DNA from: CAXOVX01 sp964213345
GTDB lineage: Bacteria; Pseudomonadota; Alphaproteobacteria; Rickettsiales; Midichloriaceae
Direction: 5' to 3'
Assembly (NCBI GenBank): GCA_964213345.1
Contig: CAXOVX010000043.1
Location: 1-27,804 of the forward strand
DNA: 27,804 nt
Below, one piece after another: positions 8,889 to 16,963 of this stretch. Position numbers and translations under genes: made by a program. Each line of letters opens with the position of its first letter. The first letter of the stretch is position 1. The notes under the pieces were generated by a model. It saw nothing but the letters and a program-made list of their open reading frames with translations. It had not been told where the DNA came from and searched no databases.

Positions 8889-9563
8889 ATGCAAATTTTG
8901 TTAGATTTAAAAGCTACTAAGATACTGGCGCGTACGTTGTCTTCGTTGCTGTTAATACCTGTTATATTGTGCGCTGTGTGCGCAGGTGGGCTTTTTTATC
9001 AGTTATTGATCCTAACTATCTCTATAATAATGTTATATGAGTGGAGGTGTATAATTACTCATAGGGCGGAGGTTAGTATAAGCAGATGGCAGACGCTTGG
9101 AATGTTGTATGTCCTAAGTTTTGCGCTGAGTATGCTTTTTCTGCGTCATGCGCACGATGGTTACTACATAACATTATGGTTATTTCTTACGGTGTGGGCG
9201 ACTGATATTTTCTCTTATCTGGTTGGTACTGCGATTAAGGGTCCTAAAATTGCTCCCAAGATTAGTCCTAATAAAACTTGGTCCGGTTTGTTGGGTGGTA
9301 TTGCAGCAGCTACCATAGTTGGAGTTATATTCTACAAACAATATGCCCGTTCTTTGTCCTACTTCGATTATGTATTATTTATCAATCCATTAATTGCTAT
9401 AGTTTCGACTTTAGGAGATCTCCTAGAATCAAAATTTAAAAGGTACTTTGGTGTTAAAGACAGCGGGAATTTGATACCAGGACATGGCGGAGTATTGGAT
9501 AAAGTAGATGGGCTAGTTACCTCCTCAATGCTCGTTGTACTCATAGTGTATTTACGAGGATAG
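8889..9563 (+). CDS. cdsA: phosphatidate cytidylyltransferase
   Basis: Integral membrane enzyme making CDP-diacylglycerol from phosphatidate and CTP, the entry to phospholipid synthesis. At 224 residues it is at the short end for the family. It has several membrane helices, starting with LSSLLLIPVILCAVCAGGLF, and the CdsA signature near residues 175-205: ESKFKRYFGVKDSGNLIPG followed by HGGVLDKVDGL. The stop overlaps the first base of the GTG proposed for dxr, implying translational coupling. Confidence 0.93.
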   Translation: MQILLDLKATKILARTLSSLLLIPVILCAVCAGGLFYQLLILTISIIMLYEWRCIITHRAEVSISRWQTLGMLYVLSFALSMLFLRHAHDGYYITLWLFLTVWATDIFSYLVGTAIKGPKIAPKISPNKTWSGLLGGIAAATIVGVIFYKQYARSLSYFDYVLFINPLIAIVSTLGDLLESKFKRYFGVKDSGNLIPGHGGVLDKVDGLVTSSMLVVLIVYLRG

Positions 9564-10783
9564 TGCGACAAACAATGTCAAGTTCAGAAGCTTCGCCGCC
9601 GAAAAGTTTGCTTGTTTTGGGATCAACCGGTTCTGTAGGAAGTAGTGTCATAGATGTAGTATTGCAATATCCTGGTAGATATAAAGTCAAAACGTTGGTA
9701 GGAGGAAGTAACGTTCAGAGATTGGCAAAGCAAGCTATGATGTGTAACCCAGAAAATGTAGCTATATATGATGATGCCCAGCTTCCCGAATTATTAAGAA
9801 TTTTATCAAATTCTCATATAAAGGTTTATGCTGGTGCTGCTTCAATTTTAAGCCTGGCTTGCGATGCACACGATATATGTATTTCCTCCATTTCCGGTAT
9901 TGCTGGGCTAGAAGCGACAATGATGGCTATGAAGTATTCCAAGGTCATGGCCATAGCGAACAAGGAAAGTATAGTATGTGCTGGACCACTTTTGCTAAAA
10001 CTTGCATCTGAATATAACACAAAGATCATTCCGATGGATTCCGAGCATAATGCTATATTTCAAATATTAGAAGGCACTAAAGAGAAAGGTGATGTAAGAA
10101 CAATAACACTTACTGCATCTGGAGGGCCTTTGTGGGAGACTACAGCTGAAGAAATGTCCTATGCTACTGTTGAACGCGTCTTAAAGCACCCTAAATGGAG
10201 CATGGGAGCGAAAATTTCTGTGGACTCCGCTACAATGATGAATAAGGGATTAGAGTTGATAGAAGCAGCTTATCTGTTTAATGTGGATATAGATACGCTA
10301 TCTGTATTAGTGCACCCAGAGTCAATAATTCACGGATTAGTACAGTATATTGATGGTAGCAGTATGGCATATTGCAGTACACCTGACATGCGTCCACATA
10401 TTTCCTATGCACTGTCATGGCCAGAAAGGCTAGTTCTTGCATCAACGCAATTTTTTAATTTTGCTGATTTGGGGAATATAAAATTTTACCATCCTGACAA
10501 CATTCGGTTTCCATTATTACCTGCTAGTGTACATGCCTTTAAGGAAGGAGCTTTTGCAGTGATAGCAATGAATGCTGCAAATGAGTTAGCAGTTCAAGCT
10601 TTTCTAGAACATCGTATTGTATTTGAAAAAATCGCAAAAATCGTACTATATGCTGTAGAGAAAGATTGGAGGGAATTTTTCGTGCGTAATATTTGTAGTG
10701 TACCAGAAATTCTGGAATTACATCGCGGTGTTATTAGAGTGTTGAAAAAGGAATTTGGTATAGATTCCAAGTCCACTTTTTAG
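9563..10783 (+). CDS. dxr: 1-deoxy-D-xylulose 5-phosphate reductoisomerase
   Basis: NADPH-dependent enzyme converting DXP to MEP, the committed step of the MEP isoprenoid pathway that feeds UppS. The 406 residues show the nucleotide-binding LVLGSTGSVGSSVIDVV, AIANKESIVCAG, the metal/substrate site MDSEHNAIFQ, ASGGPLW, and HPKWSMGAKISVDSATMMNK followed by GLELIEA. GTG 9563 overlaps cdsA by one base; ATG 9575 is an equally reasonable start that removes four residues. rseP, often next in this operon, is absent; the following sequence is a repeat and decayed mobile DNA. Confidence 0.96.
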   Translation: MRQTMSSSEASPPKSLLVLGSTGSVGSSVIDVVLQYPGRYKVKTLVGGSNVQRLAKQAMMCNPENVAIYDDAQLPELLRILSNSHIKVYAGAASILSLACDAHDICISSISGIAGLEATMMAMKYSKVMAIANKESIVCAGPLLLKLASEYNTKIIPMDSEHNAIFQILEGTKEKGDVRTITLTASGGPLWETTAEEMSYATVERVLKHPKWSMGAKISVDSATMMNKGLELIEAAYLFNVDIDTLSVLVHPESIIHGLVQYIDGSSMAYCSTPDMRPHISYALSWPERLVLASTQFFNFADLGNIKFYHPDNIRFPLLPASVHAFKEGAFAVIAMNAANELAVQAFLEHRIVFEKIAKIVLYAVEKDWREFFVRNICSVPEILELHRGVIRVLKKEFGIDSKSTF

Positions 10784-10858
10784 CGCCCATGTTGTTGCGC
10801 TGGAAATTCAGGCTCAGTCATGCAGTATTCTATATTCCTTCGCCCCAGCTACTGCGGT
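10784..10858 (+). repeat. 75-bp intergenic repeat unit after dxr
   Basis: This unit begins CGCCCATGTTGTTGCGCTG and contains CAGTCATGCAGTATTCTATA and CCTTCGCCCCAGCTACTGCG. It aligns with 20236-20312 after flgC and, inverted, with about 15398-15470 before corA; a partial inverted copy lies at 3719-3740. The copies diverge by scattered substitutions but keep order and length. Confidence 0.5.
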
Positions 10859-10860
10859 TA

Positions 10861-10897
10861 TATCTGAAAAATGTATAACGAATAAAATTTTCAGATA
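10861..10897. terminator. perfect 11-bp inverted repeat after dxr
   Basis: TATCTGAAAAT at 10861-10871 pairs perfectly with ATTTTCAGATA at 10887-10897 across a 15-nt loop. It could end dxr transcription, but no T run follows, so it could also be a mobile-element end or a mRNA-stabilising stem. Confidence 0.35.
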
Positions 10898-11023
10898 TAG
10901 AAGAGTAGCTTGCCTTGCACTAGATTAGTATGATCGTTAGGAGAATAAATACTCTTCTACTTTAATTTTTCTTGAATAAATTGCAGGAAGGACCAAATAA
11001 ATAGCCGCTCTGCACAATGAGCT

Positions 11024-11103
11024 AAAGGAGGTTGTAACATGGAAAAGATTATAGGTCTAGACGTGAGTAAAAAAGTAAATATTTATAGTTTCATTTATTT
11101 CTG
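11024..11103 (+). pseudogene. 5' remnant of a transposase-like gene (IS110-like start)
   Basis: A strong ribosome-binding site AAAGGAGG (11024-11031) precedes ATG 11039, which opens MEKIIGLDVSKK, the usual beginning of IS110-family transposases. The frame then stops after 20 codons, and no DEDD or C-terminal IS110 motif follows. A nearby frame (FISDKEDAFKLVFYGDGV) shows some residual coding character. Only the start and its ribosome-binding site are intact. Confidence 0.35.
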
Positions 11104-11206
11104 ATAAGGAAGATGCCTTTAAGCTTGTTTTTTATGGAGATGGAGTACAGCTTAAAGTGCAATAAATAAAAAAAACAAAACAGATAATTTACTCTAGTAT
11201 TGCGGA

Positions 11207-11605
11207 ACTGTAAAGCAGGAGGCGAAAGCTGCATTTTGTGATGTGCTGAAGGTGCTTGGTGTGGCAAAGGAGAGCAGGCGAAGGGGTAGAGAGAAGGTAG
11301 ATGATGCCGCAGTGGACAGCAAAATGTGATACTGGTGGTATTAAAGATGAGAAGTAAATGCCAGCAATTTGCGTGCTATGAATAAGGCATTGGAGACACC
11401 AGATGCGGTATAACGAAATCTGGAGTACTATCACTAGAGCTTCATCTGGATGCATGACAGCAGTATACTTACTTGCTGCAACATTAGTGAAAGATGGGTA
11501 TGATGCGAAACTCGCACCAATGGCTGTACTACATGCTATTATACTGACAGAGAGAAGTGGTACATTCCCTGGTTTTATGCTACATAGCGGTAGATATCGA
11601 TGATA
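11207..11605 (+). pseudogene. unrecognised decayed gene
   Basis: Protein-like segments appear in changing frames: VKQEAKAAFCDVLKVLGVAK, then REKVDDAAVDSKM, then NASNLRAMNKALETPDAV, then SSGCMTAVYLLAATLVKDGY and APMAVLHAIILTERSGTFPG. Stops and frame changes separate them, so the gene is broken. I cannot assign a family. It may be cargo or a neighbouring gene killed by IS activity. Confidence 0.35.
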
Positions 11606-11707
11606 TAGGGCACTATAGTTAAATGGAAATGGGTTGGTTTTTGAAGGCAGCATCTACAGCATCTGCTGAAGAAAGAGGAGTATTTTTCAATATTTTGCCC
11701 GACGCCT

Positions 11708-12104
11708 TTATAAATTGGCAAAAAATTTCTCGATTGGATTTAAATCTGGTGAATAAGGAGATAAAGATAACAGATGAAATCTTGCCTCTCCTATCATTTT
11801 TCTCGTATTTTGTGATTTATGGAAGCTAGCGTTATCCGTGATGACTGTCTGACCAGGCTTTAACGCAGGTATCAGGCGGATAACTTTGTATCGCAAGTTT
11901 CCCTATAGCACATTACTGCTATAATCTAGCTATAAAGTTCTCCTTCGAATATCTTCTACCTGAGATGAAATCGTGTATTTTTTGCCCTTTTTTCGCATAT
12001 CCACGCTCTTTATAAACCCGAAGTAAGGCTAAGGAATGGATAATATATTGTGCAATAAGATGGAGATATGATATCTGTTTAAAGAAGCCGATAAAGGGTA
12101 ACAA
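11708..12104 (-). pseudogene. IS630-type transposase, middle and C-terminal parts
   Basis: Minus-strand DDE transposase remains. The C-terminal part reads PALKPGQTVITDNASFHKS and LSPYSPDLNPIEKFFANL, carrying the second Asp of the DDE triad and the closing Glu in PIEKFF. The part before it (GYAKKGQKIHDFISGRRYSK) matches the family's central block, but a stop and a deletion of about 20-30 codons separate the two. It continues, across an inserted IS982 element, from the N-terminal piece at 13055-13339. Confidence 0.75.
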
Positions 12105-12105
12105 A

Positions 12106-12965
12106 GAGGAAATATATTGTTATGTTGATGATTTTTGCAAAGGATTTGTCCCCTGGTGGAGAGCCCATTTATTGGAATATATAAAGAAAGATAAGAAAAG
12201 CCATATGTGCAGGAGTGGGCATATGATCCTTAGTGAGGTAGTGACTATAACTAAACTTACTCTATTAGGCTACCAAGAGAGTAAGTTTAGTTGTTTTATG
12301 TGTATGTAAAACACCGGAGAGATTTCAAAAATTTATTGTTGTATGATAGGTTTGTAGCCGTATTGTAGCGTATTTTGCCTATATTATGTTGCTTATTGCA
12401 ATGCATTACCGGAGAAGTTTCTGGTATCCAATTTATTGATTCTACACCACTTGATACATGTAAGGATCTACGCGGCAGTAGACATAATATTTTTCGTGGA
12501 ATTGCTGCAAAAAGTAGAAAAAGCACCGGTTGGTTTTATGTTCTGAAATTACACACAATTTTCAATGATAAAAGCGAATTTGTTTCCATCAGAATTACAC
12601 CTGGTAATGTTGGCGACAGAAAGCCTGTCTTGACCATGGAAAAAGGCTTATGGGGGAAATTATTTGGCGATAAAGGATATGTCTCAGAAGAATTAGCAAC
12701 ACAGCTATTGAATCAAGATTTGTTGCTTATTACAAGGCGTAAGAAGAACACGAAAAAATAAATTATTACTCCTACAAGATAAGTTTTTGCTCTATAAACG
12801 CACAATTGTTGAGACTATTTTCGGCAAACTCAAGCGATTTCAAAGACTATGGCACTCTACGTTCAGATCCGTAGAAAATGCCTTTTGTAATCTTATGGCT
12901 TGTTTGATATCATATCAATTATCACCCTATAAACCTGCTATCTCAACCACTATTATCTTGTAATC
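12106..12965 (+). pseudogene. IS982-family transposase, broken
   Basis: The reading starts with EIYCYVDDFCKGFVPWWRAH, the IS982 N-terminus, runs to TAA near 12307, resumes one frame over (HRRDFKNLLLYDRFVAVL, TAG at 12366), then GIQFIDSTPLDTCKDLRGSR, STGWFYVLKLHTIFND, ITPGNVGDRKPVL and LWGKLFGDKGYVSEEL to a stop at 12761. The tail (KRTIVETIFGKLKRFQ type) is still visible in another frame to about 12930. So the DDE core is recognisable, but at least two frameshifts and one nonsense codon make it inactive. It lies inside the IS630 gene. I could not define its terminal inverted repeats. Confidence 0.8.
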
Positions 12966-13054
12966 TTATCCTTACTCGGGTTAAAAAAGATATTTCTGTA
13001 TTCCACTTTTGTCAATATACACCAAATTATCTTGAGATATTGATGATATTTTCT

Positions 13055-13339
13055 CTAAAAACCCTTCTTTTGTCTTGAGGTCTGCTTATTTGTAAAGTGC
13101 TCTTTTTTTTGAAACCCCCTCATCCTTTGAAAGACGCGACATATGTTAGTTGCAGCCATTCCGACCATTGCACCTATTTCTTTCTGTGTCAAATGCGGAT
13201 TTCCTGTAATAATTTGCATCAACTGTTCATGATTCGCTTTAGTTGGCTTATTGCCATTCGGACTTACATCGCCACTTTCTTTCTTCAGACTTTCCCAGCG
13301 AAATATCGGTGTTTTGCTAGTGCCTACCATCATATACAC
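13055..13339 (-). pseudogene. IS630-type transposase, N-terminal helix-turn-helix part
   Basis: This 94-residue minus-strand piece holds the N-terminal DNA-binding part of an IS630-type transposase: IITGNPHLTQKEIGAMVGMA followed by ATNICRVFQRM and a basic run. It is cut after QTSRQKKGF, where the IS982 element begins; the rest of the gene lies at 11708-12104. A second, shorter copy of the same helix-turn-helix lies at 20340-20450 on the plus strand. Confidence 0.7.
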
Positions 13340-13753
13340 CTCTTCTATATCTTCTCCATCTTCAATTTGTTAGCGCTATCTCCCTAAAATCCTTGCTATA
13401 TGGGATCTTCCCATCTTGGCTACTTTAGTAGCTATATGAATTAAAATCTTAATTACAATCCTTTTTTATTTGACTATAGCACTTAAATTTTCAATATATT
13501 TCAACCCAGCACATATTAGATTAGTGAGAGGTTTAGAATCTAGGCTAACAATTGTGTATACTGGATTTGTTGTATATAGATAATTGAACTGCATTTACCG
13601 CATTATTTAAAGGGATTACAAGCAGGTTTCTAAATCCATGCCTGCAATATTTGAAGGATATTGCGATAAATCACCCAGAAGTAGAGTTCCGGAAGAAGTC
13701 AGTGGAAGAGGGGTGGGAGGTGCGTGAGTTCTCCTGTTTTATGATGTACGAGC
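13340..13753. other. gene-poor stretch with a possible gene remnant
   Basis: AT-rich sequence without an intact gene. Around 13580-13735 the plus strand shows protein-like bits in two frames (ELHLPHYLKGLQAGF, then DIAINHPEVEFRKKSVEEGW), which may be the end of a broken gene I cannot name. The rest shows nothing I can support. Confidence 0.3.
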
Positions 13754-14452
13754 TCATTTTTTTGTCTTTTTGTCCGCTGTGTTGGGACTTATATGATTAG
13801 CAATATTATCAAAAGTTGCTTTATCTATTTTCTTGCCATTTACTAAAATCGTTGGTGTATACTGAATGGCCAAAACCTGCGTGGTTTGGAACGCTCTATT
13901 ATGTATAAAAGCAGCAAGATCCTGATTCTCCATACACGCTTCAAACTGACTTTTAGTGATGCCATTGAGCTTAGCAATATTAAGTAAGATACCTTCTAGT
14001 TTTTCTGCGATAGGAGAAGTCCAAGATTCCCTGGAGTTAAACAAATGATGTATAAGCGTATAGTATGTTGCTGCTTTGCCGGAAATTTCCGCACCGCAAG
14101 ATGCCAGCATGGCGGCGTTTAAGGCAATTTTACTCGTAGGTAATTCTCTATATACGTATTTTGCCTTACACGTATCTACCAAATTCTTCTTGATCAGGGG
14201 GAAATTTTTTTTATGAAAATCAGCACAATGTGGACAGGCTAAAGAAGAATACTCTATTATGGTGCTACGTGCCTTATCGCACCCTAGCACCTTGTCCTGT
14301 TTATTGATTGCAAGCAGCTCCTGCGCACTTGGCAACTCTTCGGCATAAGCAGCACTGCACGTGCTAATATTTGTAAAATAGCACACACAGTATAGGGTAC
14401 AAATAACCCCGACTAGCACGGCAACAAGCAGATAAGAAGGAGAGAATCGCAT
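13754..14452 (-). CDS. DsbA-like thiol:disulfide oxidoreductase
   Basis: Exported thioredoxin-fold protein with an inserted helical domain, of the DsbA/Com1-type group common in Rickettsiales. The 232-residue form from ATG 14452 starts with a signal segment (MRFSPSYLLVAVLVGVICTL) preceded by AAGGAG. The redox motif is ACPHCADFH, and the cis-Pro loop is YTPTILVNGKKI. An upstream ATG at 14506 overlaps the end of rplT by 7 nt and would add 18 polar residues, so either start is possible. The Lys-rich tail (TADKKTKK) is unusual but may be lineage-specific. It is the last gene of the minus-strand rpmI-rplT-dsbA block. Confidence 0.85.
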   Translation of the reverse strand: MRFSPSYLLVAVLVGVICTLYCVCYFTNISTCSAAYAEELPSAQELLAINKQDKVLGCDKARSTIIEYSSLACPHCADFHKKNFPLIKKNLVDTCKAKYVYRELPTSKIALNAAMLASCGAEISGKAATYYTLIHHLFNSRESWTSPIAEKLEGILLNIAKLNGITKSQFEACMENQDLAAFIHNRAFQTTQVLAIQYTPTILVNGKKIDKATFDNIANHISPNTADKKTKK

Positions 14453-14499
14453 GCTCCCACTTCTCCTTCCTATCTTATTTACTGGACACGCGGCCTCTG

Positions 14500-14868
14500 C
14501 TAGCATTCTTTTCCGCTACTCATTCTTGTACTTTCTTCCATTAACTGCTTAAACCTGTCTGGGTAATGAATAGCCATTTCGGATAAAACTTTACGATTTA
14601 AGGCTATACCAGATCCTTTTAGATTTGAGATAAATCTTGAGTATGTTGAGCCATGCATCCTCACTGCTGCATTAATACGCTGTATCCACAAAGCCCTAAA
14701 ATCGCGCTTTTTGTTACGACGATCCCTATAAGCGTACCTCAAGGCCTTCTCCACTTTTTCTACTGCAACCCTGAAGCAACTCTTAGCACGTCCATAGTAC
14801 CCCTTAGCTAACTTAAGGATCTTCTTATGCCGAGCTCTACCTGTAACTCCCCTTTTTACCCTAGCCAT
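14500..14868 (-). CDS. rplT: 50S ribosomal protein bL20
   Basis: Large-subunit assembly protein bL20; in several bacteria it also represses its own operon. From ATG 14868 the product is 122 residues: MARVKRGVTGRARHKKILKL, YYGRAKSCFRVAVEKVEKAL, YRDRRNKKRDFRALWIQRIN. GGAG lies about 10 nt before this ATG; a TTG two codons upstream is not needed. The C-terminus (MEESTRMSSGKEC) is slightly longer than in model proteins. Confidence 0.97.
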   Translation of the reverse strand: MARVKRGVTGRARHKKILKLAKGYYGRAKSCFRVAVEKVEKALRYAYRDRRNKKRDFRALWIQRINAAVRMHGSTYSRFISNLKGSGIALNRKVLSEMAIHYPDRFKQLMEESTRMSSGKEC

Positions 14869-14923
14869 GAACAATTATCTCCAAAACAACACATTAGTCT
14901 CTACATTATTAATATAACTGGCA

Positions 14924-15121
14924 TTAAGCATAGGGAAAATAGCCCATAGCTCTTCTTGACTCTACAGCAGGCAGCATCACGCTACCTCTTTGCTCTCTCA
15001 ATTGTCTTTTGCTTCTTTTGCGCATATTATGACGTTTGTTAGCCTGAGTTCCCCTGATTTTGCCAGTGGCAGTAATTTTAAAACGCTTTTTTGCACTGCT
15101 TTTAGTTTTTAATTTAGGCAT
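14924..15121 (-). CDS. rpmI: 50S ribosomal protein bL35
   Basis: Small basic large-subunit protein, 65 residues, with MPKLKTKSSAKKRFKITATG and KRHNMRKRSKRQLR. GGGAG lies 8 nt before ATG. It pairs with rplT 55 nt downstream. infC, which often leads this operon, is not in front of it here: the 430 bp upstream hold no gene on this strand. Confidence 0.96.
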   Translation of the reverse strand: MPKLKTKSSAKKRFKITATGKIRGTQANKRHNMRKRSKRQLREQRGSVMLPAVESRRAMGYFPYA

Positions 15122-15550
15122 TTATAAACTCCCTCATACTGACTTATCAAAAACCACCTCTCGTTCTATTGCAACCATAAAACTCTCGTGTTTCCATTGC
15201 AATGATCACAGTATTCTTAACATAAATATCTTGAAAAGCAAGGATTTTTGTGGGATATCCATAACGCTTGGCTATCTCAAGATTATACTGTGCCTACCTT
15301 GCATATCGTGAAACATTCCCTTTACAAAATGGCAAAACTACGTTACCTCTCTTGTGGAAAAAATCAAGCCATGATTTATACCATGGTCCTATTTTTAAAT
15401 GAGCACTAAGAGCACAATGGTGAGGATAAGAAGGTGTAGAAATACTACATAACTGGGATCTGAATCCTGTAGTGTGATAACGTGAGCGTTATAAGAGGGG
15501 GAATTGGTATTACAAACTTGTTGACTACCTAATATGACGGAGAGGGTTAT
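15122..15550. other. intergenic region between divergent rpmI and corA
   Basis: No gene is visible. It must hold promoters for both directions, though none is clear. The second half carries an inverted copy of the 75-bp repeat unit and the short GGTATTA motif. Confidence 0.4.
15398..15512 (-). repeat. intergenic repeat, copy D
   Basis: The reverse complement of about 15398-15470 contains AGTTATGTAGTATTTCTACA and CCTCACCATTGTGCTC, matching the unit after flgC (AGTCATGTAGATTACTTCCT, CCCTCACTATTGTGCTC). The short motif follows at 15486-15512 (GAGGGGGAATTGGTATTA). This copy is 40 nt upstream of corA, so it lies in the promoter region. Confidence 0.45.
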
Positions 15551-16537
15551 ATGATGATTGCTTATGCAGTTAAAAAAAATAAAGTTTGCCATGTAGAAAT
15601 TAGCACAGCTGCAGAGCTGCCGAAAAGCACCGTGTGGATAGATATGCTAGATCCTACCCAAGAAGAGGAAAATATCATGGAATCACTTCTAAGGGTGAAT
15701 GTCCCCACTCGGGAAGAAATAGGCCTCATAGAGGTTATGAGCCCGTTTTATAAAGAAAATGATCTATGTTATATGACTATCACTGCAATCAATCAAACTA
15801 CTGATGATTATTTAGATAGTTCTGCGCTCACTTTTATACTCACTTCTACGTGTTTGGTAACAGTGCGACACGCAAACATAAAGCCATTTCAAAATATAGC
15901 GGTACTCATAACAAAAAAAACGGAATTATTCGAAAATCCTGGTATCTTGCTCGCTGCAATTATAGAGATGTTGATAAATAACATAGCTGTCATTATGGAA
16001 AAGGCGGGAAATAATCTGGATGAACTATTAAAAGCAGTGTTTGGAAATACTGTGAGACCAAATACCATCACTTCGACAGCCTATTATAATGACATTATAA
16101 GAAAAATAGGTGAAACAGGAAATCTCATCTCGAAAAATCGTGAAAGTTTGATGAGTATCAATCGGTTAATCATATACTATACTCAAATAGAAGAACTTCA
16201 GTACGTCAATAGAAGAGAGCACCGCTTCCGCCTAAGGCAGGTGGCGCGAGAAGTGTATTCGCTGAGTGAATATGCTAGCTTCCTATCGCAGAGGAATGGA
16301 TTTTTGCTAGATGCTACGTTAGGTATGTTGTCTGTTGAGCAAAATATGACAATTAAAGCATTTACAGTTGCTGCGGCCGTGTTTATGCCACCAACATTGA
16401 TTGCAAGTATTTATGGCATGAATTTCAAATATATACCGGAATTAAACTGGGCAGTTGGCTATCCTATAGCACTACTGTTAATCGTCATATCAGCAGTTCT
16501 CCCGTACTTATTCTTTAAGAAGAAAAAGTGGCTATAA
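15551..16537 (+). CDS. corA: magnesium/cobalt transport protein CorA
   Basis: Pentameric Mg2+ channel of the inner membrane. The 328 residues comprise the large N-terminal cytosolic domain (SALTFILTSTCLVTVRHAN), the long stalk helix region, and two C-terminal membrane helices. The selectivity motif YGMNF is at the end of the first helix, followed by the periplasmic loop (PELNWAVGYP) and the second helix, ending in the basic KKKKWL. GGAGAGGG lies 6-7 nt before the ATG pair at 15551/15554. It stands alone between rpmI and dnaX. Confidence 0.95.
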   Translation: MMIAYAVKKNKVCHVEISTAAELPKSTVWIDMLDPTQEEENIMESLLRVNVPTREEIGLIEVMSPFYKENDLCYMTITAINQTTDDYLDSSALTFILTSTCLVTVRHANIKPFQNIAVLITKKTELFENPGILLAAIIEMLINNIAVIMEKAGNNLDELLKAVFGNTVRPNTITSTAYYNDIIRKIGETGNLISKNRESLMSINRLIIYYTQIEELQYVNRREHRFRLRQVAREVYSLSEYASFLSQRNGFLLDATLGMLSVEQNMTIKAFTVAAAVFMPPTLIASIYGMNFKYIPELNWAVGYPIALLLIVISAVLPYLFFKKKKWL

Positions 16538-16711
16538 AATGTTGTTTTGATCCCAAAAGAATAGCGGTATATTACATAAGTGCGCAGGAGCCGCTTGCAA
16601 TGAAGACGCAAACGAAGGGAAAAAAGCTTATGGGGCAAGTATTTAGGATACACCAGAACAGCGAAGGTAGTAGATTTTGATAATTCAGCTGGAGCCTATA
16701 GTGACGGACGC

Positions 16712-16963
16712 GTGCTGCTGAAGAAGAGTGTGCGTGGACAGATAGAAGAAGATGTGTACTATGTTGTGATGCCGTACGAGGCTGTGCTGCTCCTATTACT
16801 CCACACAGGTGAGAGAGTTATTCATCATAATGTCATTTCGGTTGCTATTGGTAAGGCATCGGCTTTGGATATGATACCAAACTTAGTATCAATAATTCGC
16901 GAGTTATGCTATTTTGAAACATTGAAATTTGTCATTTTATGTTTCTGGCTTTATGTTAAATAA
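16712..16963 (+). pseudogene. short open frame or gene remnant before dnaX
   Basis: An 83-codon frame from GTG reads KKSVRGQIEEDVYYVVMPYE and HNVISVAIGKASALDMIP. The same frame stays open upstream to a TGA near 16598 (with TAKVVDFDNSAGAYSDGRVL), but has no start there, so this looks like a 5'-truncated gene. It runs 11 nt into the proposed dnaX start. I recognise no family. Confidence 0.35.

Noticed and set aside
11189..11653. 154-codon minus-strand frame in the IS cluster.
   Set aside because: Its composition is unlike a protein, and the plus strand holds the protein-like pieces in the same place.
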